A stretch of 64,000 bases of DNA, from assembly GCF_033807575.1 (NCBI RefSeq), contig NC_084729.1, positions 10,354,001-10,418,000 of the forward strand. Reading direction: 5' to 3'. The notes under the pieces were generated by a model, which worked only from the letters and a program-made list of their open reading frames with translations, was not told the DNA's origin and searched no databases. Position 1 is the first letter of the stretch. The number at the start of each line of letters is the position of its first letter. This document shows positions 1 through 11,697 of the stretch, in pieces. The stretch is from Cydia pomonella (lineage: Eukaryota > Arthropoda > Insecta > Lepidoptera > Tortricidae). Made by a program: the position numbers and the translations under genes.

Positions 1-57
1 AATGGAGGCGATGGTGGTCTTGACGAGGGCCCCGGCGCAGGCGCTCATGGCCAGTGA
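1..57 (-). repeat. Partial tandem copy of the SLC25A42 exon
   Basis: Read on the minus strand, this stretch repeats the 3' half of the exon at 75-210 (the part encoding the TSLAAGACAGALAKTTIAP-like helix) with several substitutions. It lies just downstream of that exon's donor and runs off the window edge. The divergence suggests an old duplication rather than a recent one. It is the first of many cases in this window where an exon and its donor are partly duplicated into the following intron. Confidence 0.7.
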
Positions 58-74
58 CGTTACACGGTACTCAC

Positions 75-210
75 GAGCTCTGGAAGTGTATCTTGGTGCG
101 ATCAAGGGGAGCGATCGTGGTCTTGGCGAGGGCCCCGGCGCAGGCGCCGGCAGCCAGTGACGTCACTACGGCGGCCGTGCGCGACAACTCGCGGTTGTTC
201 CCCTTCGCTT
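75..210 (-). CDS. SLC25A42: Mitochondrial coenzyme A carrier (SLC25A42-like), one internal/early coding exon
   Basis: The minus strand shows a cag acceptor at 211-213, an open 136-nt exon and a gtgagt donor ending at 74. The translation contains SLAAGACAGALAKTTIAPLD and then RTKIHFQS: the first transmembrane helix and the PxDxxK/R signature (PLDRTK) of the SLC25 mitochondrial carrier family. The spacing and the 'AGALAKT..APLDRTK' wording fit SLC25A42, which exchanges CoA for adenine nucleotides across the inner mitochondrial membrane. Exon phase is 2 nt + 44 codons + 2 nt. The remaining exons lie left of the window; a likely noncoding first exon is at 7890-7959. A related carrier (SLC25A16-type) cannot be excluded from one exon. 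Confidence 0.8.
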
Positions 211-601
211 CTGAAAAATGGGCGTTTAGTTCACAAATAAAATTCTAGATATTTAATTACATAATTTATTTTTCTCCCTGAGTTATATTTCCTATTTTAA
301 CCCCCGACACAAAAAAGAGGGATGTTATGAGTTTAACGCCAATTTCTGTCTGTGGCATCGTAGCTCTCAAACGGATGGACCGATTTCGATGCGGTTTTTT
401 ACGTGAAAGCGAGTTTTTTTTCCTTGCGGTGGTTTTTACTTCTTGGCTATGTTTCATAAAAATCAATCTAGCAGTTTGAAGAGTACATATGAACACTTTT
501 CTAAAATGATGTAAGGGATTTTTGGCATAGAAATTGTTTTTTTTTTTTCTTTAAAAAGCTTGAAATAACCATTAAATTAAACTTTTTAAGCTAATAATAA
601 A

Positions 602-815
602 ATACCGGACAAGTGCGAGTCGGACTCACCCACCGAGGGTTACGTACTTTTTAGTATTTCTAGTTTCAACGGCAACAGAAATACATCATCTGTGAAAATT
701 TCAACTGTCTAGCACGGTTCATGATATACAGCCTGGTGACAGACGGACAGACAGACGGACAGTGGAGTCTTAGCAATAGGGTCCCGTTTTACCCTTTCGG
801 TACGAAATCCTAAAA
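602..815 (-). repeat. GGTTCCGTACC-type short interspersed element
   Basis: The copy runs from an 'aagtgcgagtcggactc' end to a 'tttcggtacgaaatccta' end and includes the characteristic run of CCGTC/GACGGACAG units and a 'tcatgatatacagcctggtgac' core. The same sequence recurs at 8525-8742, 46757-47084 and 58515-58918. It is non-coding. Confidence 0.75.
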
Positions 816-1722
816 AAACAACCCTTTAAAGTAAATACAAATAAAAATTATTTATTTGCCAGAATACAGGGAATGTAGATGGTGACATATAACTTAGAAC
901 GCTGTACTCAATATGCAATACGCTGTAATAAATAAATCAAATTACGTTTGTTGCGATTTATTTTGCATGTGCGCATAAAAGAGGCGTGTCTCGCAAAGAT
1001 AACATTGTTGTGATGTCCACTACCCGTCATATTACCTCACTTAAGAATGCATTGTGCAACAGATACCGCACTGTCCATAATGACGTGTTTATGTGGACTT
1101 TGCCCTCTCGATTACCAACACTTTTGACTTTATCGTCATAGAATAATAACACACACGATAGTACTGATTAGATTGTTAACCAAGGGGTGAAAGGCACCCA
1201 TTTCTGTCGAGGTAGTTTGCGTTTGCTCACTGCGTTCGAGCGCTAACTACCTCGATAGAAATAAAATACATGTGTATTTAAAAAAACACAGCTAAGAATA
1301 AACTTCAGTAGTATTTCTTGACTTTCAGTTAACAATTTAGTTAAACATCTTGTTATTTTTGGAATGGGGAGTTAAAAGAGAAAAGTTATTAATTTTAGTT
1401 ATTAACCTTTTGAACGCCACGCTTATCGTACGCGGCGCGTAATCGTGAACCTTGTCAGTACGCATGAAGGTTGATATTGGGCTGTAGCCGCGCGCGTCAT
1501 ATGACGTCTTTGGCGGTCAAAAGGTTAAAATAGAAAAAAACGTAGTGAGAAAGTACAGTGCTCTAGAGCATAAACGTATCATTTCCTGCACACTTTTTAG
1601 AACAAAAACGACTCACTTTCAGAGCATGAGACATGAATAATATATTACACATTAGCTTTTGCCCTTCTTCGCTTGCGTAGAATGATTTCCACGGATTTCC
1701 GTAATAAAACTATTTTTATACG

Positions 1723-2030
1723 ACGTCGGTGGCAAACAAGCATACGGCCCGCCAGATGGTAAGCAGTCTCCGTAGCTTATGTACGCCTGCAACTCCAGAT
1801 GTGTTACATACGCGTTGCCGACCCTAACATGCCGCAAATCCGCACCCTCGTTGAGCTCTGGCAACTCTAGTGTTATTTGGCTGCGGGTTCCTGTAAGGTG
1901 GAGGTACTTCCCCAGTTGGGCTCTGCTCTAGATCTGGAATGACATCCGCTGTGCTGTGCCCTACCACACAGCGGTCATCTCGCCCACATCTCTCATTCAC
2001 AGTGCCCATACCTCTCTTAACAGTAACTAT
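1723..2030 (+). repeat. SINE-like repeat (GGTGGCAAACAAGC family), long copy
   Basis: Begins at 'ggtggcaaacaagcatacgg' and continues through a 'gttgggctctgctctagatc' body to 'tacctctcttaac'. The inverted equivalent is at 15684-16040, and shorter copies are at 3290-3440, 26505-26640, 32041-32130 and 41550-41705. One copy (3290-3440) carries a tRNA-like head, so the family is probably tRNA-derived. Confidence 0.7.
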
Positions 2031-2842
2031 CCTAGTTATCTCTTACCACGGGAATCAACCTACTTTTTTAGTGGCGGTTTAAGCGACAAGAAGAGGGAAC
2101 AGACAGAGAACCTTTTCGAAGGAAAATGAGCGAAGGTCTACGTTTAACCTTGGGCATAAATGGTTTTGTGAGTGTGTGTGTATTCCCCATATTATGCATT
2201 TTATATTCCCCTGTAAAAGTCGTATTTCTAAACAGATCCTCGTGAAATTTGATGAGCATTACCTACATAATATAGTATTTTTTATAGTATTAGTTTTTCG
2301 AAATATTTCAAAATTGCAGAGCCATGGGGGTTCGGAAGCAAAAGCCACTAGTTAAAACATGACGCGGACATATAGCACTGAACTCACTGGACTCCCAGAA
2401 CAGACGCCGCCAGCAGCGCGCCGAGCCCGTGGGCGCACTTTTTGCTCGCTCCGACAGCGACATAGCACTTTATTTTTCACCGCCGCTCGGAAAGGCTTCT
2501 TTCCTCTCTTCGGTAAGATGGACTTTTATGCATTGACTTTTAATGATAAGTCACTTCATGTTAATTAATTCAATGAAGCGCCCACGATCTTCAGGATTGA
2601 GGGGCAGACTGATTAGATAGGATGTTTACAAATGGTCAATTACGCATGTGTTGTTGTATGCAAGGCACATAATTTCCTACTTCCTTCTTACATTATAAAT
2701 GCAAGATATATAAGAACTAGTTTCTGCCCGCAACTTCGTCTGCGTGGCAACTTCCATACAAAGTTTCATCTAAATCCGTTCAGCGGTTTAATTCAATTCA
2801 AAGAAGAAGAAGTTAAACCTATACTAAATTAAGGAAAACCTG

Positions 2843-3232
2843 GGAAGGGAGCTCATTCCACAGCCGGAGCGTCCGTGGGAGGAAATTCCTCTTGAACCGC
2901 ACAGTACACCATTTAGGTTCTAGGGTGTGAGGATGAACACCCTGCCGACGGCGAGCGGTGCGGTGATAGAAAGTAGCCTTGGGCATCATGTCAAACAATT
3001 CCTCAGAGCACAGCCCAACAGCCCATTGTACAAGCGTTAGAACACTCACAATGAGGCAGTCTCTCCTGAGACTTAAAGGTTCAATATCGCTTGTGAGTTT
3101 GGAATCGTCAACGATTCGTACAGCGCGCCTTTGGACTGAGTCGAAGGGTCCAAGCTGGCATCCAGGTGCTCCTGCCCAAAAGTGACAGCAATACTCCATA
3201 TGGGGTCTGCCTTGCGATTTATATAGCCGCAA
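2843..3232 (-). mobile_element. LINE reverse transcriptase C-terminal fragment
   Basis: The minus-strand frame reads RPHMEYCCHFWAGAP followed by a VQRRAVRI segment and ends near FLPRTLRLWNELPSQVF. These are the typical post-RT 'thumb/tail' motifs of CR1/Jockey-group non-LTR retrotransposons. No catalytic YADD box or endonuclease is present, so this is a dead fragment. A related tail (FLPRTCRMWNELPPEVF) lies at 32205-32345 on the other strand. Confidence 0.75.
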
Positions 3233-3289
3233 TCTTAGTATGGGGTTCTTCGAAAAAGAAGTATACAGGTTTTTAAAGGGTCAGCAACT

Positions 3290-3440
3290 CGCATGTTACA
3301 CCCCTGGAGTTGCAGGCGTCCATAGGCTGCGGTGATTGCTTACCATCAGGCGGGCCGTATGCTTGTTTGCCACCATCGTGGTATAGGAGCCAGGATTTGA
3401 ACCCGCTATTGAAAGTCGGACGTTATATCTACTCGGCCAC
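3290..3440 (-). repeat. tRNA-headed SINE copy
   Basis: On the minus strand a tRNA-like head is visible: an A-box-like GGTGGCCGAGTAG and a B-box-like GGTTCAAATCC. It is followed by the body beginning 'ggtggcaaacaagcatacgg'. This links the abundant body repeat to a pol III promoter. The head does not fold as a complete tRNA by eye, so it is not called a tRNA gene. Confidence 0.65.
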
Positions 3441-6400
3441 CATAACTTAAATATAAGGGTATTATAAACTTGTAACAAGTGTATCCGTTTGTTTGTTTAT
3501 AGCCTCGTAGCTCCCTGACGGATGAGCCTAATTTAGTGCGATTATTTTTAATGAAATGTATTGTGTGTCGCGATAGTATTCCTAACTAGATTGATGGAGA
3601 AGTGACCGGGATTGTTAATTTTTTTTTTTTCATTTTTATGCTCTGAAGTGAAGTGGGTCGTTGTTGTTTTGAAAAGTACGTTTCTGCGCTAGAGCATTTT
3701 ACTTTCCCAGTATATTAGGATAAGGAATTAAAATTTGACATGAAATGGATTTGTTGTACAATGTCCATTCTAATTTTTAACTCCCCATTTTAAAAATCAC
3801 GATACTTGTACCTAAATTTTTAATTGAAAGTACTTACGTTGAAGAAATACTATAAAAGTTTATACTAAGTCACGTTTTATTACTTAAATACACATGTATT
3901 TTACTTTACTCATATTCGAAATAAAAGCAGAGTATTCAACTCGTGTGAAAGGCCCCATTTCTTCCCTCAGCTAACAATCTAGTATAGGGAGCGTGCATGA
4001 ACTGTAGGAGGCAGCACAGGAGCCGTCAGATTTTTGGCGCGAGGCGTAAATGTGATGTTTATTGTTCCGATGTAGCTCACAAGATGGCAGAACCTACTAT
4101 GCACAAGAAAACACGTGACGTGTAAATATACATGTGTATGGTTCCGATTCAGCCCACAAGATGGCAGACCCTCCAACGCGCACGGTCCCTATACCTTAAC
4201 TTATGGACGGGGAGAAGCGAAAGTCTCCGTTTTAGCCTGAGCAAAAATACTTCGATATAACCGACTGTTCTCCTCTAAAGGCCACAATTCTCATCACTTT
4301 TCACGTGAAATTTGGTGAGTTGGTTCGATAATGATATGGAGTTATATAGAACCTTTTGTCTATTCGGTTTTTGGAAATTTTTCAAATGGGGGTTTAAGAG
4401 GTCTACAGCTAACAGTCACAAGTTGTCCGCGAACGAAGCCACGTGTAGAAGCTAGCAGGCTAGATATAAAGCTAGACTTTATCTAAAAACGCTAAAGTCG
4501 ACAATCGGTCAGCAACGCTCGTGTGAGCGCGGGGCCGACGTTGAAATAAGCCCACTCGACCGTATCTACTGTTATCGTAATTGGAAATAATTCAAGTGGA
4601 ATCTCTTTATCAGTATTTATAGTATAATCTACGTTCAATGATACTATTGACGACCGGTCTGGCCTTGTGGGTAGTGACCATGCCAATGAATGATTGCGTT
4701 AGACCCAGCCAATCGTGCGGCTCGAATTCGTGAGTGACACCACTGAACTAGCAGACTAGCACCATTATTAGTGCCCGTAAGGCCCGTCCTTCGATATATA
4801 TATGAATGAAAAAAGGCAATCATTTAATCATACGGGCTTGGATGGTTTATTTATAATAAAAGTACCTGGGCGACCGAGCTTTGCTCGGTTATAACTATTT
4901 ATTGTAATATGGTGGTGTATAGGTGATAATCTACATAAACTTAAAAAGTAAAATGTGAACTGATAATTATTATTATTTACAATCGATTTTAACCTTACAG
5001 CACTTGTCACAGAGTAACGCCATCTATTGTCAATTTCTCTTATTACATAGCTCATTTTTTTACTAAATGAAACTTGTCTAAAACAATAAAAATTAAAAAA
5101 ATATATATAAACTTGAACATATAAAAAAAAAAACAAAAGTTAGTCACCGGGCGAGATTCGAACCCGTAACACTCGTTTATTTTAGCCAGACAGACGGTGG
5201 CCGCCAACACGAAATTAGCGACCATATTCTGCGTCGAAAGAAAAACGCATGAAAGCTCGAATACACGCGTTTTCCCAAACATAAGACTAATCTAGATAGA
5301 TTGTATACCCCCAAAAACCCCCATATACCAAATTTCAGCGAAATCGTTAGAGCCGTTTCCGAGATCACAGAAATATATATATATATATACAAGAATTGCT
5401 CGTTTAAAGGTATAAGATATACCGCTTGAACTTAGATGCAGGAGTGTGTGTTTGTACAGACAGGAAGGCTCTAAATATATACATAATGACAATTTGATTG
5501 GCCCATTACTATACAATCTACCAAAAGGAAACGACACCACAGGCCAAAAATTCATTAACTGTTTTACATTAAAATAAATATCTGGAGGGAAGTTAAAAGA
5601 TTATATTTTTAGGAATCAGTAGGTTCGATTCAAGTTTTAATCATATTTTTTATTTCGACTTTTATTTGTATTAATCGTTTTTGAATGTGCCTTTGGTATT
5701 AATTTTAACACAAGGTGCTGCCCCACCCGTCACAATGGAATGACCTCAAAGTCTATACAAAACTACTAAACAGATCAGTTAGACACAATGGAGCAATTAA
5801 ACTACCATTTGTAGAGCTAAAAACAAGTAATATAACTGACCATGGCGCGGCTCGGACGCCAGCAGCGGCGCCGCCGTCATCGCTCACATGTCACACTCCA
5901 CCGACAGCTCTGGAACAAACATGGAAAATATTTTGATATGATAGTGTTTCGCTCGTATTTCATGCTCCACCGACAACTCTGGAACAAACATACACTTACA
6001 ATGGGAAATATTAAATGTGATAGTGCTTCTCTAGCTCTCCGATAAGAAATTATAGAGTTTGGATCTTCTTTCGTGGGCCTGAGTGGCAGGCTGACAAACC
6101 AGATCCTTAGTGGTTTACGGACCCCTGATCCATTCAATTTTAGCATCCCACGGTCTTAATACTCTTATAGTCCGTTTTTTTTTAGCATTAGAAAGATGTT
6201 AAGCAATTTTGATGTCTTTTTACGGAAAACACATTTGAAAAACCAGTCATGTCAAATATGCAACAATTATAAATCATATACGATCATTTACATTATTTTG
6301 CTTTCATAAGTAGGAGTAATATATAATAATTATTGATTTTTAAAAAGTTTTCCAATGAAAAGACATGTCAAGAATGTTTACTTTTTTTCTAATGCTAAAT

Positions 6401-7111
6401 AATAAACTATATACTAGTACAAAGTACCTCTAATTAAATTTAAATAATGATTAAATGGCAGGCAGGCGTAGTGGGAATTAGTCGGTAGGTAACCCATAAT
6501 GCATGTGCAATTGTATGTATATGTATCTATCCTTGTTTGTCCATATATATGTATATATTAGTGTACTCATAGTCATAAGGTATTATGAAACATACTATAG
6601 TATTTATTTAGAAATTTTATTTCACTCAAGTTATGGTTTTTTTTTTCTTTATTTCTCACTGCACCCACCTTGAAGTTTTTCTGTTTTGCCTTATGGTTGA
6701 CTGGTAGAGAATGCTTATTGGCATTAAGTCCGCCTGTTGTACTCTTTTTTATTTGCAATAAAGTTTAAATAATAACAATAATAATAACTTTTATTTTCTT
6801 TCATTCGAGTTTCAAATAAACAAATTAAATTATATTTTCTAATACAAATATGACTGCCAACAATTTTCTAGTGATGGGTACAAGTTAGATAAGTTTTTAA
6901 GTCAGGTTCAATTAATTGAGAAGACTTGGGGACACTCTAGCCGGCCAATGCTTTCCTGATAGTCAAAAAATAAGAACTAAAACACAAAAAAGACACTATA
7001 TCATCATATATCGGCGTCCTTACTAAGAAAGCCTCATTAAAAAAAAAATTGTACCACAAAAAAAGATTTTGTTTATCACAATTGGCTCCATAGTTTTAAT
7101 GTTATCTATTA

Positions 7112-7250
7112 TGTTTATGTGGCTTTCCATTAGAGAAGGGTTCTTATGCTGCATGTGACCTTTTAACAGATATTCTGTTGAAATTTCAGATGGAAAGGAC
7201 CTTCTTGCACTTGAAGCATGAGGACCCTTCTGTGATGGAAAGCCACATAT
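7112..7250. repeat. Foldback (MITE-like) element
   Basis: The left arm 'tatgtggctttccattagag' and the right arm ending '...gatggaaagccacata' are inverted complements, with the aagggt/acccttc block also paired. Neither a clear target-site duplication nor coding sequence was seen. Confidence 0.6.
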
Positions 7251-7889
7251 ACTAATTTGTATGTGTATAGTATATTAGTAAATACCTATAAGATACTTAT
7301 AACTATACTTCCTTATTATTAGATTGGAATCATTAAAAAACAAATAAAGCAGAATTTCTAGTGAGGCCTCAAAATGTACAATTACGTTTAATTTTTTTTC
7401 ATGGTGCTTTTCTTTAAGAACACCTAAACATTTAAATTCTACAATTAATGTACATATGCTCAAACACATTTTACATATGCAAATAATGATATGATAACTG
7501 ATTACTTAAGCTGCTATCTTCTCAGCTCGCAACGTTTACTAGTGCATCCTAGCAACCTTATCTAATCTCTACCTAAAGATACTGACCAAAGAACTACTGT
7601 GAAACTACAAAAAAACTAGTTTTCGAATTGAACTTTCATTGAAATTCCAATGATATTACACACATCGTAGGGTTAATGCCCGCTCAAGAATTAATTAACT
7701 GTAGCATAGTCAATACACGCTTAGAAAATCATATGTGACTTAAAAAACGTAATCACACGTAAAAAGTTCAAAGTCTAAATGTCGACCTTGATCTAATAGA
7801 ATCGAGGCTATAATGACTACTCAAAACTCAAGCGCTATATTTAGAACATATACGATTAGGTTATGATTAAATAAAGCATTTATACTCAC

Positions 7890-7961
7890 GCAAAACTCCA
7901 GTTTTAACTTCCGTAGAATAAAAATAGACAACACAAACTTTACACTAAGGAAAATCACTGA
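7890..7961 (-). promoter_or_regulatory. Inferred first (noncoding) exon and initiator of the SLC25A42-like gene
   Basis: The minus strand has a good donor (TTTTGC|gtgagtat at 7889) about 70 nt downstream of a TCAGTGATT initiator-like motif (7957-7961, +1 near 7959). The upstream sequence at 8000-8160 is of promoter type (dense gtcacgt/gtcagt motifs, no repeats). Assignment to the carrier gene rests on strand and on the absence of other minus-strand genes before it. Confidence 0.35.
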
Positions 7962-8524
7962 ACATTACACTTTTAACTATTTGAGGCGTGACAATAATAT
8001 AAATCGTGGCCGTCTAGATTTTTATAATCGATCGTTTTGTTTATTCAAGTTTTCTACTGTGAGAAAAGTAAGATAAAATCGTCACGTAATTTCGAGTTCG
8101 CGCTGTCAATCGCGAGGAAGCACTGACTATCACGTCACTGTCACAGCTGTCATTGTCAGTTGGAAATAATGTTGCCAGTAGTGATTTTAATTCCTACTAA
8201 GTACTTCAAATCGTACCTACCTCACGGTATAAAAAAAAAAAAACACAAATTATTATACTCTGGCACACCCTTTGTCAGTTGTAAAAGGCGGCAAATTATA
8301 AAAAATGTTGGCCTAAAGAGTTGACTTCCCATAAAAAAAAAAACAAAGTGGGTATATCTGAGTACTCTGGCACAGCGACCTCGTCAGTAAAAAAAGGCGG
8401 AAAAATTACTGACTTCCCATTTGCTTCCCATATAAAATTGGATTTCGCTCCTTTTTCTACTGGCGAGTTGATTGTGTTTCAGTATACCTAAGAAAAACTC
8501 TGTAAAATAAAAGAGGTAATATGT

Positions 8525-8742
8525 TTTTAGGGTTCCGTACCAAAAGGGTAAAACGGGACCCTATTACTAAGACTCCGCTGTCCGTCCGTTCGTCCGTCCG
8601 TCCGTCACCAGGCTATATCTCATGAACCGTGATAGACAGTTGAAATTTTCACAGATGATGTGTTTATGTTGCCGCTGTAACAACAAATACTAAAAAGTAC
8701 GGAACCCTCGGTGGGCGAGTCCGACTCGCGCTTGTCTGGTTT
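8525..8742 (+). repeat. GGTTCCGTACC-type short interspersed element
   Basis: Starts 'agggttccgtaccaaaaggg', carries a (CCGT)n-like run and the 'aggctatatctcatgaaccg' core, and ends 'gggcgagtccgactcgcgct'. It is the opposite orientation to the copy at 602-815. Confidence 0.75.
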
Positions 8743-8749
8743 TTTAAAG

Positions 8750-10160
8750 GTTCCGTAGCCTAAACAATAAAAAAAAAACAATCCTTTTAGTCATGTGCGT
8801 ATGTCATCGTCGTTTTACTCGGAATCGACTTTGAATACAGTTTTCTAGTTGAACTCTGTCCGTATTTGATTTGAGCCACTGAGGTGACCGTATACCTAGT
8901 TTTACTTATGAAGCACGTTTCTGACGCACAACAACATTCAACACTTTGCATTCTCTGACGATGGTAATGGTACTAAAACACTTTTCAAAAATAATGCTGT
9001 GCTCTAAATGCTCTGGCGACCCAAGTATTAACGCGTCATAAAAATAATTTGTTTAAATTTGAACTTTAATAGATGTCACTAGAGTAACTAACTAACTGCC
9101 CTATATTGCATATATGCCATATACTGGCATCGAATATATTACAAGAAATTGTATAAATCAAGTAGGGCATCTTTCCAGCTGTTCCTAATGCTCTTTCCTG
9201 ATTAGTCGATTTATCGCAGTGTGCGATTGTGGTGTGCGTATGCAATCATGTGTATAGATAGAACTACTACATTGCTAAAAGGTTGCACTCGTGTGCTGTA
9301 AGCGATTAGGAAGAAGAGTGGGGCGTCTTCGTGAGTGAAACGAACTATACAAAGCTATACTTAAACTCGAAAACCGAAGTTCGCAAATTGCTGGCATCTT
9401 TCTCTTTCGCTCCAGTAAAAGCATAGACTAAAGAGTGACAGAGAAACATGCCTGCGATTTGCGAACTTCGGAGTTCAGATCCTAACGGAAAGTCCCTCTA
9501 GATCAGAGAATAATACTACATAGGGCCCTCTCTTAAACAGAAGAGTTTAAGTCTAGAGAGCGTCCTGCCATCTTAAAAGCCGCGGCAACCCCCGCGCCTG
9601 TGTTCCCGCCCCACGTGACCGCCGCCATACATGTCACGGGAGTGGGAATTTTTTTATATGAATACACGTGTTCCCATCTGTGCCCGGTGGGAACAAATGG
9701 GAATACACCCGGCAACGTACTTACAAGGTCTCTGTTGTTGCGGGTGTCCATGAGCGACAGTAATGGCTGACCATCAGGCATAGACAAATAAGTAAGCATA
9801 GAGTGCTAACTACATACATCAGTTTTCTTACCAAAACGCGGGTTATTTCGCAGTCGACATCTAGCGTCAAGGAGCGGATTTATCAGTACTGCTACTTGAC
9901 AATAGATGTCGCGACAAACGAAAAGTCTGCTCAACAATTTTAAGCTAATATAACTGGATTAACTCTATTTTCAACTAGTTTGTGATTTTAGTCTTGCTCC
10001 TACATCATAAAAAAAGTTGAAACGCGAAGGGATTGCAAACCGGATCCGAAATGTATGAAATTATTCGGATCTGAATCCGGACCCGCGGATCTTTCCATAC
10101 ATTTCATATTCGTCGTGCAAACCCTAAACGCGGCCAAGGGTGGGTTCGTATGAGGTCAAA
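8750..10160. other. Intergenic sequence without a recognised gene
   Basis: Between the inferred SLC25A42 promoter and TXNDC9. No splice-bounded conserved exon was found. The stretch 9540-9790 resembles a decayed short-repeat copy ('gcgggtgtccatgagcgaca...gctgaccatcaggca'), related to the tail seen at 15400-15500. Confidence 0.4.
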
Positions 10161-10162
10161 TT

Positions 10163-10297
10163 GTACAGTCACGTCTGAAAATATCGATACAAAAAAGTGC
10201 CAAAAATATGTATACAGTACCAATATATGGGCAATAAAGTCGTGTATACATATTTTGGTCACTTTTTTCGTATCAATATTTTCAGACGTGACTGTAC
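10163..10297. repeat. Foldback MITE with GTACAGTCACG termini
   Basis: Arms of about 53 nt: the left end starts 'gtacagtcacgtctgaaaat' and the right end is its inverted complement ('...attttcagacgtgactgtac'), separated by a short loop. It is a small non-coding DNA element. Confidence 0.75.
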
Positions 10298-10572
10298 CGC
10301 ACCATCTCTTACAGAAATCGTACGATATTGTTTTGGCATTAATGGATGTTTAGAATAAAATAACATGATAAAAAAAAATTGAATATATTTAAATAAAAAT
10401 AAATTTGAAAGATGTTTTTATACAAAAACACATTCTTCCCAACTTCACATTTGAAGGCACAAAACTTAATCTAATGAGTTGAAAGGTATTTTTAATATAT
10501 TGTATTTTTGTGTTATTTTAAATGCATGTTGTTAAATGGAACAGACTTGCGCATATCAAGGGTCATTCAAAC

Positions 10573-10990
10573 CAAAGAGAATTTGAAATAGAGGTGGATT
10601 GTCAAAGTAAACTTTGTGACCACGGTAAATTTACTGCCATCTTTTGAAACATGATTGAAACTTTTAGTACGCCATTTGCCTTTAATCCGTATTTTTTCAC
10701 TGATATGTGTGAAATTTGTTAAATATCAAAAAGTGGCGCCATCTAATAGATCAAAGGCCAAAGGTATAGCAGCAACGTTTCGAGTGATGGCGCCACAACC
10801 TTTAGCCGATGCCCGGTAAGATGGCGCCACTTTTTGATATTTAACAAATTTAACACATATCAGTGAAATAATAAGGATCAAAGTCAAATGGCGTTCTAAA
10901 AGTTTTAATCATGTGTCAAAAGATGGCAGTAAATTTACTGTGGCCACAAAGTTTACTTTGACAATCCACCGCTATTTCAAATTCACTTTG
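10573..10990. repeat. Long-armed foldback MITE (CAAAGAGAATTTGAAATAG family)
   Basis: The left arm starts 'caaagagaatttgaaatag'; the right arm ends '...ctatttcaaattcactttg'. Arms of about 170 nt pair around a GC-richer centre ('tggcgccatct' on both sides). An internally deleted relative is at 19556-19672 and a single arm is at about 59825-59925, so this is a dispersed family. Confidence 0.75.
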
Positions 10991-11309
10991 ATTTGTAGCT
11001 GTGATTGCAGACAGAACTGTCTGTCCGTACATTGTGCACTGGTGTGTGCACAAACCCAGTGACGTAGAACAATCGTGATTTTAGTTAAAATATGTATTGT
11101 TACTAACATCGTTTTTTAAATTTTATTGTACATAACTAACACTTTATGAGCCACTAGCTTGAAATAAACGTTAATTTAATTTTAAACTTTTACCCCCCTT
11201 ATTCATAAACGTCTACTAAAAGTTGACAAGCCGCTAATAATCGTTTGTCCCTTTCCGATGTATAGGTATGATGGAAAGGGACGAAACGATGAATATAATT
11301 GCCATACAA

Positions 11310-11315
11310 TTTATT
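11310..11315 (-). terminator. Candidate TXNDC9 polyadenylation signal
   Basis: AATAAA on the minus strand, about 245 nt downstream of the TXNDC9 stop codon. Other AT-rich hexamers are possible. Confidence 0.35.
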
Positions 11316-11558
11316 TTTCAATAAAATTTAAGGAATCAAATCACCACCATTTTCTTTTTTTCTTTTCGTTGTCAAAAGTTAACATTTGATAATTCTACCA
11401 CGGTAGCATTACAGCGCCACCTACTGCAGCTGTCAAACCTTTGCCCATTTTATACAATATGAATGTATGGTTGTGAGGTGTCATCACATACAAAATTGCC
11501 AAAGCCTTTTAACCGGGTCACATATAATTTAAAACTATATCCATTGTAGTGTAGAGCA

Positions 11559-11697
11559 TCAGTCGCTGAGGCCGTCATCGGAGTCCGAGTCTTGTCGCCC
11601 GCGGACGGTCTTCTTGCTCTGCAGGTGAAGCTTTCGCTGCGCTCGGGCTTCCTCCGGGGGCACGGTCAGGTCACCGGAGTACTCAATCAGGGCTGAT
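11559..11697 (-). CDS. TXNDC9: TXNDC9 last coding exon
   Basis: The minus strand has a ttgcag acceptor at 11698-11700 and then 1 nt + 45 codons + TGA (11559-11561). It encodes SALIEYSGDLTVPPEEARAQ and a Lys/Arg-rich stretch ending in DSDSDDGLSD, matching the acidic C-terminus of the family. Confidence 0.9.

Larger units (their letters stand above)
211..7889. other. Probable first intron of the SLC25A42-like gene, repeat-rich, no other coding exon seen
   Basis: AT-rich sequence between the carrier exon and the inferred first exon. It holds the repeats listed separately (602-815, 1723-2030, 2843-3232, 3290-3440, 7112-7250). It also has a short foldback near 1200-1258, a partial tRNA-SINE near 4643-4760 and a tRNA-like B-box remnant (GGTTCGAATC on the minus strand) near 5150-5172. 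The stretches 5200-5690 and 5700-6560 show only short AT-rich frames and fragments of unknown repeats. I see no further conserved protein segment. Confidence 0.5.
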